From: Pseudomonadota bacterium
GTDB lineage: Bacteria; Myxococcota_A; UBA796; SXON01
Direction: 5' to 3'
DNA: 11,704 nt
Assembly (NCBI GenBank): GCA_005776735.1
Contig: SXOM01000562.1
Span: 1 to 11,704 of the forward strand
The notes beneath the pieces were generated by a model. The model was not told where the DNA came from and searched no databases. It worked only from the letters and a program-made list of their open reading frames with translations. Within the stretch, counting starts at the first letter, position 1, and each line of letters begins with the position of its first letter. Shown one piece after another: positions 5,827-11,521 of this stretch. The position numbers were made by a program, and so were the translations under genes.

Positions 5827-6576
5827 ATGCTCCTCGCCACGCTCTACGCCTGCACCCCCGCCGTCCAAACCGCCGAGCCCGGCGGCCGGGACTCCGGTCG
5901 GGCCGACACCGCCGACACCGCCGACACCGGCCCTTGTCCGAGCGGAATGTCGCAGGTGGGGGAGACGTTCTGCATCGATGCCTACGAGGCCACGCTCGAG
6001 GAGCGCGGCGACGGCGCGTGGTTCGCTGCGTCCCCCTACGCCACGGTCGATGGGCGCGAGGTGCGCGCCAGTGGGGGCGGCGGGCGGGTGCCCCAGGGGT
6101 ACATCTCCGGCGACGAGGCCGATGCCGCCTGTGTCGCGGCGGGGCGGCGACTGTGTACCACCGACGAGTGGTTGCGCGCGTGTCGGGGCCCGGACGAGTG
6201 GACCTGGCCGTACGGCGACAGCTACGCCGCGGCGGCATGCAACGACGCCTATTCCGGCGGACACCCCGTGTGTGACTATTTCGGCACCTGCGACGGTGTG
6301 TGGGACACCGAACACATGAACGATCCCGGCATCAACCAGCAGGAAGGCACCGTGGCCGCCGGTGGCGAATACGCCGCCTGCGTGGGCCCCGAGGGGGTGC
6401 ACGACATGCACGGGAACCTGCACGAGTGGGTGGCGGACGGCGAAGGCACGTTCCGCGGCGGGTTCTACGCCGACGCGTCCATCAACGGCGCCGGCTGCGG
6501 GTATGTCACGACCGCGCACGACCGCGGGTACCACGACTATTCGACCGGGTTCCGCTGCTGTGCGGATCTGCGGTGA
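5827..6576 (+). CDS. Lipoprotein with FGE-sulfatase (SUMF1/EgtB/PvdO-type) domain
   Basis: The protein has 249 residues. It starts MLLATLYACTPAV; the lipobox-like LYAC puts the lipidated Cys at position 9, an unusually short signal sequence. A flexible linker follows with three Ala-Asp-Thr units (encoded by three 9-bp repeats gccgacacc at 5902-5928). The FGE-type domain runs from about 36 to 247, with FCIDAYEAT, GRRLCTTDEWLRACRG, VHDMHGNLHEWVADG, FRGGFYAD and the terminal GFRCC. True formylglycine-generating enzymes use two active-site cysteines just after the RGG segment. Here the first position appears to be Asp (GGFYAD), so copper-dependent oxidase activity is unlikely and a binding or structural role is more plausible. 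Several Cys pairs suggest disulfides in an exported protein. The frame is open upstream into the gluzincin gene, but no better start or signal sequence exists there. The start codon is moderately certain. Confidence 0.8.
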   Translation: MLLATLYACTPAVQTAEPGGRDSGRADTADTADTGPCPSGMSQVGETFCIDAYEATLEERGDGAWFAASPYATVDGREVRASGGGGRVPQGYISGDEADAACVAAGRRLCTTDEWLRACRGPDEWTWPYGDSYAAAACNDAYSGGHPVCDYFGTCDGVWDTEHMNDPGINQQEGTVAAGGEYAACVGPEGVHDMHGNLHEWVADGEGTFRGGFYADASINGAGCGYVTTAHDRGYHDYSTGFRCCADLR

Positions 6577-6640
6577 GGTTCGGGGGGCCGCGCCGCGACC
6601 GTCCCGAAGGCGGCCGGGGCAGTCGCGCGGCCCGCGGCCG

Positions 6641-7057
6641 TCAGGGGCGCACCACCTGGATCTCCGGCCACGCAGCGAAGTCGTGATCGGCGGTGGCGAG
6701 ACGCCCACCGTTGTGCATCGCCAGTGCAGCCAGCCAGACGTCCTGCAACGCGCCGGCGCGCGCAGCCGTCCTCCCCGCGAGCCCTTCGAAGGTGACCCAG
6801 CATCCGGGTGACCTGGATACCTCGCGCCACCCGGGGCTGCCGCGCAGCGCGCGGATGAACTCGAACGCCTCGGACGGGGACGCGGGTTCCGCAAACACCT
6901 TCCGATTGGTGACGATGCGAAGGAACCCGAGCGCACATTCGTCCGGAACGCCGAACGGCGCCCCCCGGATACCCTCCAACCACGACCGCCACTGTTCGTG
7001 CCCAGGCGCGGTCGGCTGCCACGCGTAGATCAAGACGTTGACGTCGAGGAGGATCAC
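6641..7057 (-). CDS. vapC: PIN-domain ribonuclease toxin of VapBC type
   Basis: The protein has 138 residues with a GTG start. PIN-domain acidic residues are visible: D5 in MILLDVNVLIYAW, E40 in PDECALGFLRIVTN, D106 in LQDVWLAALA, and D124/D126 in TADHDFAAW. Together they form the Mg-binding site of VapC-type endoribonucleases, which cut tRNA or rRNA when freed from the antitoxin. The GTG overlaps the antitoxin TGA as GTGA, so translation is coupled; AGGA-type sequence inside the end of the antitoxin gene is available as ribosome binding site. The usual length is about 130-145 residues, so it looks intact. Targets cannot be read from the sequence. The gene is convergent with the FGE-like lipoprotein gene, 64 bp away. 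Confidence 0.88.
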   Translation of the reverse strand: MILLDVNVLIYAWQPTAPGHEQWRSWLEGIRGAPFGVPDECALGFLRIVTNRKVFAEPASPSEAFEFIRALRGSPGWREVSRSPGCWVTFEGLAGRTAARAGALQDVWLAALAMHNGGRLATADHDFAAWPEIQVVRP

Positions 7058-7287
7058 GCTTCGTCCTCCGCCAGGAGCTCCTTGATGGTCCGCGGCGACA
7101 GGTCGACGCCAGGGCGGAGCGCGCTCGGACGCCCGCGAGGCAGCGACGGCGCGGGCACGGTCGCCAGGTGGTCGAGAAGCAGGCAGAGACCATCGTTCAC
7201 GACGTCTCCCAGGGTGGCCCCGCGATCGAGGGCGAGCTGCCGAGCCCGTCGGAGGAGATCCTCGCGCACGTCGATGGTCGTTCGCAT
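7054..7287 (-). CDS. vapB: Ribbon-helix-helix-type antitoxin of VapBC pair
   Basis: The protein has 77 residues. The N-terminal MRTTIDVREDLLRRARQLAL has the strand-helix pattern of a ribbon-helix-helix DNA-binding domain (about 1-40, with GATLGDVVNDGLCLLL as the second helix). The C-terminal tail (about 41-77: PSALRPGVDLSPRTIKELLAEDEA) fits the toxin-wrapping peptide. It neutralises the PIN toxin encoded by the overlapping downstream gene and probably represses the operon. ATG 7287 is the first in-frame start: a TGA at 7291-7293 closes the frame upstream, and the two ATGs there are out of frame. There is no Shine-Dalgarno sequence, and the start is directly preceded by a palindrome and a good promoter, so the mRNA is probably leaderless. 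Confidence 0.85.
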   Translation of the reverse strand: MRTTIDVREDLLRRARQLALDRGATLGDVVNDGLCLLLDHLATVPAPSLPRGRPSALRPGVDLSPRTIKELLAEDEA

Positions 7288-7321
7288 GCATCATGATGCC
7301 AGCACGCGGCGCGCTCGTCAA
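7288..7321 (-). promoter_or_regulatory. vapBC promoter with overlapping 12-bp palindromic operator
   Basis: On the minus strand TTGACG (7321-7316) is followed by a 17-bp spacer and CATCAT (7298-7293), then 5 nt to the vapB ATG. A perfect palindrome gcatcatgatgc (7288-7299) covers the -10 and ends at the base before the start codon. Ribbon-helix-helix antitoxins typically repress their own operon by binding such palindromes. Transcription would start at or near the A of the ATG. Confidence 0.55.
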
Positions 7322-7336
7322 GGGGCGCCCGGGGCG

Positions 7337-7394
7337 CCCGGGCGCGGGCCGGACCCGGCGCGCCTCGGGCCGGTCGCGCCGCGCCCGCCCCACG
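7337..7394 (+). repeat. 58-bp dispersed upstream element, copy B (before lnt)
   Basis: This is the partner of 2553-2610 (49 of 58 identical, no gaps, same orientation). It ends 26 bp before the lnt GTG. Immediately upstream are two tandem copies of ggggcgccc (7322-7339). The rest of the 133-bp vapB-lnt intergenic region holds the vapBC promoter and a small hairpin at 7402-7419. Confidence 0.6.
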
Positions 7395-7401
7395 GGGCTC
7401 G

Positions 7402-7419
7402 GGTCGGTTAGCCCCGACC
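7402..7419 (+). promoter_or_regulatory. Hairpin and -10-like hexamer abutting lnt start
   Basis: Perfect 6-bp arms ggtcgg / ccgacc flank a 6-nt loop, ending 1 nt before the GTG at 7421. Within it TAGCCC (7409-7414) sits at -12 relative to the start codon, the same position as the hexamers of the gluzincin and anchored-protein genes. As DNA it may be a -10 plus operator. As RNA it would block initiation, but only if transcription starts further upstream. No ribosome binding site is visible. Confidence 0.3.
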
Positions 7420-7420
7420 G

Positions 7421-8941
7421 GTGCACCTGTGGCTCCAGCTCGTCGTCGCCTGCCTGTCCGGCGCCGGGTACGGCCTCGCGGCCGCGCCGGTGGGGTGGAG
7501 CGCGCTCGGGTGGGTCCACCTCGCCCCGGCGTTGGTGCTGCTCGTGCGGGCGCCCACGTGGCGCCGGGGGGCGCTCTTGGGGTGGGCCACCGGCGTGGGC
7601 GTGTTGGCGAGCTGCTACGGCTGGTTGGCGGAGACGGTGGTGCGGTTCGGCGAGGTTCCATGGGCCGCGGGCGTGGCGGCACTGGTGCTCTTCGTAGCCG
7701 TATTCGCGGCGAACTGGGCGATGTTCGGGGCGGTCGTCGCGGCGTTGCGCACCCGCTTCGGTTCGGGGTGGGTCCTCGTGGTCGGGTGGGTGTGGGTGGC
7801 GGTGGAGTACGTGGTGCCGGCGTTGTTTCCGCACCTGTTGGGGTCGGTGTACTACCGCAACCCGTGGGTGTGGCAGATTGTGGCGGTCTTCGGCCCCCGG
7901 GCGCTCAGCGCGCTGGCGGTGGCCACCAATGCCGCGCTTGCCGAGGCGTGGCTCCGGCGGCGTGAGGGGAGGCCGCTTCCGTTGGGAGTGCTCGCGGTGG
8001 TCGTCGGGGTGTGGCTGGCGAATGTCGGCTTCGGGGCGTGGCGCCACGCCCAGGTCGAGGCCGCCTTGTCCGCGGCGCCCACCGCGCGGGTCGGTCTGGT
8101 CCAACGTGCGGAGTTTCCCGGCCCCGAGGCGCGGGGCCCGGAGTCGCTCGACGCGTGGCTGGCGCTGAGCGAGCGGCTGTTCGAGGGGCGACCGGCGGCT
8201 GCGCAGCCGGAGCTGGTGGTGTGGCCGGAGTCGGCGGTGGTCCTCCCGCTCACGAGCAACCGGGTGTGGCCGGCGCTGCAGGAATTCACCACCCGACGCG
8301 GTGTGGGCGTGGTCCTGGGGGGGCTCACCCGCAAACGCGACCCCGCGGATCGCGCCCGACGTCTGAGTTGGAACAGCGTCGGCCTGTACGGCCCCGACGG
8401 GCGGATCCACGGCGTGTACAGCAAACGAACGCTGCTGGCCTTCGGGGAGTACCTTCCGTGGGGCACCGGCTGGGTGGCCCCGTATGTGAAGGGGGTGTCG
8501 CACCTGCAGCCGGGGGAGAACCCGGTGGTGTTCTCCGCGCCGTCGTTCCGGTTCACCACCCCGGTCTGCTACGAGGCGATCGTGGCCCGGCAGCTCCGCG
8601 AGCTCGACGATACCGACGTGATCGTGAACGTGACCAACGATGCGTGGTTCGGGCGCACCGCCTCGCCCCACCAACACGCCATGCTGGCGGCGGCCGCGGC
8701 GGTCACGCTGGGCCGGCCGCTGGTGCGGGTGGCGTACACGGGCGCGTCGATGGTGGTCGAGCCGCACGGGGACATCGTCTACGAGACGACCCCCTTCACC
8801 GAGGTCGCCGAGGTGGTGTCGTTGCGCCTGGCCACGGTCGAGGCGCCGTACCGCACCTGGGGCCGCCTCTTCGAGCCGGTGGCGGTGGGGGTGGCCGCGC
8901 TGGCCGTGGGTGCGGCCTGGGCCCGAAAGGGCGGGCGCTGA
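7421..8941 (+). CDS. lnt: Apolipoprotein N-acyltransferase
   Basis: The protein has 506 residues, full length for Lnt, with a GTG start. Lnt is an inner-membrane enzyme that transfers a fatty acyl chain from phospholipid to the free amino group of the lipidated N-terminal Cys, the last step of lipoprotein maturation in Gram-negatives. Residues 1-210 hold about six to seven membrane segments (for example 5-42, 51-71, 80-108, 116-135, 187-205). The periplasmic nitrilase-like domain (about 222-475) carries the triad E270 (VVWPESAVVLP), K335 (YSKRTLLAFGEYLPW) and C383 (TTPVCYEAI), plus NVTNDAWFG (403-411). A last membrane helix lies at about 485-500. The gene appears monocistronic: it is divergent from vapBC and convergent with the hydrolase, stops 3 bp apart. 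Both predicted lipoproteins of this window would be its substrates. The GTG lacks a ribosome binding site and has a -10-like hexamer 6 nt upstream. Confidence 0.95.
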   Translation: MHLWLQLVVACLSGAGYGLAAAPVGWSALGWVHLAPALVLLVRAPTWRRGALLGWATGVGVLASCYGWLAETVVRFGEVPWAAGVAALVLFVAVFAANWAMFGAVVAALRTRFGSGWVLVVGWVWVAVEYVVPALFPHLLGSVYYRNPWVWQIVAVFGPRALSALAVATNAALAEAWLRRREGRPLPLGVLAVVVGVWLANVGFGAWRHAQVEAALSAAPTARVGLVQRAEFPGPEARGPESLDAWLALSERLFEGRPAAAQPELVVWPESAVVLPLTSNRVWPALQEFTTRRGVGVVLGGLTRKRDPADRARRLSWNSVGLYGPDGRIHGVYSKRTLLAFGEYLPWGTGWVAPYVKGVSHLQPGENPVVFSAPSFRFTTPVCYEAIVARQLRELDDTDVIVNVTNDAWFGRTASPHQHAMLAAAAAVTLGRPLVRVAYTGASMVVEPHGDIVYETTPFTEVAEVVSLRLATVEAPYRTWGRLFEPVAVGVAALAVGAAWARKGGR

Positions 8942-8944
8942 GGC

Positions 8945-9730
8945 TCATCCCGGCGGGTGGAGGTCCAGCTTCCCCTCGAGCCAGCCGATCGCATCGTCGG
9001 CCACGGCCTCCCAGCCCGGCTGACCGATGATCCAGTGCGTCCGGTCCTCGAACCGGTGCAGGTCGGTGACGGCCGGGCTCGCCCGCTGCATCTTGTAGGC
9101 GGCCTCGACCATGCCGGCGCTCACCGTCCGGTCCGCCCCGCCGGCGATGAACAACAGCGGCTGACGCCGGGCTTCGGGGCGCACGCGCATCAGGTCGGTG
9201 AACGGCGCGGCGGCGCCTTGTTTGTAGACGCGCGAGGGGGTGGGGACGACGTAGGTGTCGTAGGCCGCACGCGCTTCGGCCTCCGGCTGGGTGTGCATCC
9301 AACCCCAGTGGAAGTCGGCGAACGACATCGTTGCGATCGGCCCCGCGAACAGCGCCGGGCCGCCGGCCTTGAGCGCCGAGAACGAGGGGAGCACCCCCTT
9401 GGGCGGCGCCGGGTCGATCGCCACGCCGGCCAGCCCGACGCCCCGGTCGAGCAGCAACTGCACGAACAGGCCCCCGAAGCTGTGGCCCACCAGGAGGACC
9501 GGCCCATCGACCGCGGCGATCTGCGCCTCGTAGTGGGCGACGATCTCCTCGACCCCGACCGACGCCAACGCGGGGTCCGGCGCGCGGACGAGGTCCGGGA
9601 CGGGCCGGTCGTCGTGCGGCCACGCAGGCGCGACGACGCGGTAGCCGCGGGCCTGGTAGCGATCGATCCACCCCTGCCAGGAGGCAGGGGACATCCACGC
9701 GCCGTGCACGAGCACCAGAGTGGGGAGCAT
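8945..9730 (-). CDS. Alpha/beta hydrolase
   Basis: The protein has 261 residues and no signal peptide, so it is cytoplasmic. The fold markers are clear: the oxyanion motif LVHGAW (7-12), the nucleophile elbow GHSFGG with S84 (82-87), the acid D200 in IAGGADRTVS and the base H232 in DRTHWIIGQPGW. The cap region is about 110-180. The substrate cannot be assigned; the sequence resembles the broad group of small alpha/beta hydrolases (esterase, lactonase or haloalkane-type relatives). The start at ATG 9730 is well supported by GGAGG 8 nt upstream. It is divergent from the anchored-protein gene (48 bp between starts) and convergent with lnt (3-bp gap), so it is likely its own transcription unit. 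Confidence 0.9.
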   Translation of the reverse strand: MLPTLVLVHGAWMSPASWQGWIDRYQARGYRVVAPAWPHDDRPVPDLVRAPDPALASVGVEEIVAHYEAQIAAVDGPVLLVGHSFGGLFVQLLLDRGVGLAGVAIDPAPPKGVLPSFSALKAGGPALFAGPIATMSFADFHWGWMHTQPEAEARAAYDTYVVPTPSRVYKQGAAAPFTDLMRVRPEARRQPLLFIAGGADRTVSAGMVEAAYKMQRASPAVTDLHRFEDRTHWIIGQPGWEAVADDAIGWLEGKLDLHPPG

Positions 9731-9749
9731 GGGCGGTTCCTCCGGGCCG

Positions 9750-9758
9750 AGGGTAGCA
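9750..9758 (-). promoter_or_regulatory. Candidate extended -10 of hydrolase gene
   Basis: The minus strand reads TGCTACCCT, followed by GGAGG and the ATG at 9730. Transcription would start near 9743 and give a roughly 13-nt leader just long enough to include the ribosome binding site. No -35 is recognisable in the 48-bp divergent region. Confidence 0.3.
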
Positions 9759-9764
9759 CGACGG

Positions 9765-9772
9765 GGTAGGCG
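9765..9772 (+). promoter_or_regulatory. Candidate -10 of anchored-protein/HTTM operon, 6 nt before ATG
   Basis: GGTAGGCG followed by CCGCGG and ATG 9779. The TAGGCG hexamer starts at -12, as for the gluzincin gene. It is 8 bp from the opposing hydrolase -10, so the two promoters would largely exclude each other. Confidence 0.35.
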
Positions 9773-9778
9773 CCGCGG

Positions 9779-10432
9779 ATGTGGCCTCACGTCCGCGCCG
9801 CGCTGATCCTGCTGCACGTCGTGGCGGTGTTGCTCGCTGCTTCGCCCTCCCTGCGCGGCGGGATGCAGCGGTCCGGCTGGGCGGATCCGACCGTGCAGGC
9901 CGAGCTCGACGCGTGGCACACCGTCGCGACCACCGTGGGTTGGACGGTCTCGCGTCAGCGGTTCGAGGACACCTTGTGGCGAGCGGCCGTGCGCCTGATG
10001 GACACGCGGCGTGCGCTCCTGACGCCATTCGCCCCCTACCACCACTACCTTGGCACCGATCAGTCGTGGCGGATGTTCGTCGCGCCGCAACGCTTCCCGT
10101 CCCGGTTGTGGATCGAGGTCGAAGAGGCGGGGGCGTACCGGCCCATCTACGTGGCGCGTGATCCCGACCACACGTGGAACGCCGCGGTGCTCGACCACGA
10201 CCGGATGCGTACGTTGGTGTTCCTGATGGGCTGGAAGGCCTACGACGACGTGTACACCCGGTGGGTGGAGTGGTTGGCGCCCCAGGTGGCGGCCGACTTC
10301 CCCGACGCCACGCGCTTGCGCACGCGCTACGCGAGGCAACGTTCGCCGACCCCGGCCGAAGCGCGCAGCGGCACGACGGCCGCGGTCACGTTCCGGCGCA
10401 CCGAAGTGGTCGAGCTGGAGCACTACCGATGA
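9779..10432 (+). CDS. Membrane-anchored protein paired with HTTM protein
   Basis: The protein has 217 residues. One N-terminal membrane segment (about 5-22, VRAALILLHVVAVLLAAS) follows MWPH and probably leaves the rest on the periplasmic side. The soluble part is rich in Trp and Arg and contains DQSWRMFVAPQRFPSRLWIE (94-113) and WKAYDDVYTRWVEWL (152-166). The W-x-F-x-A-P segment recalls small proteins (DUF5819-like) that I know to sit beside HTTM genes in other bacteria; this is resemblance by memory, not a confirmed hit. Its TGA overlaps the ATG of the HTTM gene as ATGA, so both products are made together and probably act together in the membrane. No enzymatic motif is visible. There is no strong ribosome binding site. 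Confidence 0.75.
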   Translation: MWPHVRAALILLHVVAVLLAASPSLRGGMQRSGWADPTVQAELDAWHTVATTVGWTVSRQRFEDTLWRAAVRLMDTRRALLTPFAPYHHYLGTDQSWRMFVAPQRFPSRLWIEVEEAGAYRPIYVARDPDHTWNAAVLDHDRMRTLVFLMGWKAYDDVYTRWVEWLAPQVAADFPDATRLRTRYARQRSPTPAEARSGTTAAVTFRRTEVVELEHYR

Positions 10433-11439
10433 GCGTCGACGTGCGCGGTCGGTGGGCCCGATGGGTGGCCCTCACCAGCGAACGGGAGCCCGCGGCGGCC
10501 CTGGCGGTGTTCCGCGTGGCCATCGCGGGCGTGGTCCTCTACACGGTGGGCACGGTGGTGGCGGCGGGCCTCGTGCCGACGTTGTGGATGGACTTCGCCG
10601 ACGGCGGGTATCGCGACAACGACGGCGCCGGTTCCTGGCTCATCTCGGCGCTCGGGGGGCCGTCGCCGACGGTGGTGTGGGGGGTGGTCGGGGCGGCGTT
10701 GGTCGGGGGCGCCTGTCTCGCGGTCGGGTTGGGCACGCGGGCCGCGGCGGGGGTGTGCCTGGTGTCCATGCTCGCCCTCGCCGACGTCAACCCGCACGTC
10801 CACGCCGGCTACGACGGCCTGCTCACCAACGCGCTGTGGTTGTTGGTCCTGGCCGACGCCGGCGCCACCCTCTCGGTCGACGCGTGGCGGGCGACCGGCA
10901 GTTGGGCGCCCCCGCGCACCACCCTGAAGGTGTCACGATGGCTCGTGGTGGGCCAGCTCGTGTTGATGTACACCTCCAGCGCCGTCCACAAGGTGAGCGT
11001 CCATTGGGTCCCGGGCGGCGAGCTCGATGCGCTGTACTACGTGATCCTGCAGCCCGACTGGGCCCGCTTCGCGGACACCACGGCCGTGGCGCGGGTGTAT
11101 CCGCTCACGCAGGCGGCGACGGCGGCGGTCTGGTGGTTCGAGCTGCTCGCTCCCGCGCTGTTCTGGTTCATGGCGTGGCGCCGCCGGGGGAGCGTGGCGG
11201 GGCGCCGCCTCGTCGGGGCCTGGGCGACCTTCGGCATCACCATGCACCTCTCGATCTGGGCGCTGATGGAGGTCGGACCCTTCTCGTGGGTGTCGATCGC
11301 CCACTACGTCGCGCTCTTCGGGGGCGCGGCGCGGGCCGGGCAAGACGCGGCGACCCGGGGCGCGGGTCGGCTTCGTTGGGGGGAAACGCCTGGCGTCGGG
11401 CGAGACGAGGTCACCCCCGGGTCCTGCCGGGCCGGGTGA
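10429..11439 (+). CDS. HTTM domain (vitamin-K-dependent gamma-carboxylase-like) membrane protein
   Basis: The protein has 336 residues with several membrane segments (about 24-48, 80-100, 104-120, 130-145, 168-185, 225-250, 262-282, 285-300). Recognisable HTTM features are the N-terminal FRVAIAGVVLYTVG, the NPHVHAGYDGLLTNALW segment (121-137), YTSSAVHKVSVHWVPGGELD (181-200, with HK187-188) and the C-terminal THMHLSIW-like TMHLSIWALM (271-280) with an aromatic/His-rich region. HTTM is shared with eukaryotic vitamin-K-dependent gamma-carboxylase and many bacterial homologues of unknown substrate. The ATG lies inside the stop of the upstream anchored-protein gene (ATGA overlap). Residues after about 303 are Gly/Arg-rich, and the last codons lie in the left arm of an inverted repeat, so the tail may have been changed by insertion of that element. 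Confidence 0.85.
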   Translation: MSVDVRGRWARWVALTSEREPAAALAVFRVAIAGVVLYTVGTVVAAGLVPTLWMDFADGGYRDNDGAGSWLISALGGPSPTVVWGVVGAALVGGACLAVGLGTRAAAGVCLVSMLALADVNPHVHAGYDGLLTNALWLLVLADAGATLSVDAWRATGSWAPPRTTLKVSRWLVVGQLVLMYTSSAVHKVSVHWVPGGELDALYYVILQPDWARFADTTAVARVYPLTQAATAAVWWFELLAPALFWFMAWRRRGSVAGRRLVGAWATFGITMHLSIWALMEVGPFSWVSIAHYVALFGGAARAGQDAATRGAGRLRWGETPGVGRDEVTPGSCRAG

Positions 11440-11509
11440 AATTGGCGTTCGCTCCGCTACAGGTTCGCAAGCGAACCTGCGCTCCGCTCAGCCAATTCCA
11501 CCCGACCCG
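11428..11509. repeat. Nested inverted repeat overlapping the HTTM stop codon
   Basis: The outer 19-nt arms (11428-11446 and 11491-11509) match at 17 of 19 positions; their inner part is aattggc / gccaatt. The inner hairpin is caggttcgc-aa-gcgaacctg (11460-11479, perfect 9-bp arms). A direct repeat cgctccgct lies on each side of it (11450-11458 and 11480-11488). The element includes the TGA of the HTTM gene. It could end transcription as a large hairpin, but no T-run follows on either strand. The compact architecture also fits a REP/MITE-like miniature element. Confidence 0.7.
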
Positions 11510-11521
11510 TCACCCGCCGCG

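Noticed and set aside
5902..5928. Three 9-bp repeats gccgacacc as a regulatory or mobile repeat.
   Set aside because: They are in frame and simply encode the Ala-Asp-Thr linker of the lipoprotein.
4191..6275. A 694-codon plus-strand open frame spanning the gluzincin and FGE-like genes.
   Set aside because: It crosses several well-supported genes on both strands and has low-complexity Arg/Gly/His composition without any motif.
6586..6639. GC-rich complementary stretches (ggccgcg / cgcggcc) between the FGE-like gene and vapC as a terminator.
   Set aside because: Only 7-bp arms 40 nt apart with no T-run; such pairs are common by chance at this GC content.
7058..8767. Long minus-strand extension upstream of vapC, opposite lnt.
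   Set aside because: The frame is an antisense shadow of lnt. The true toxin start is GTG 7057, overlapping the antitoxin stop.
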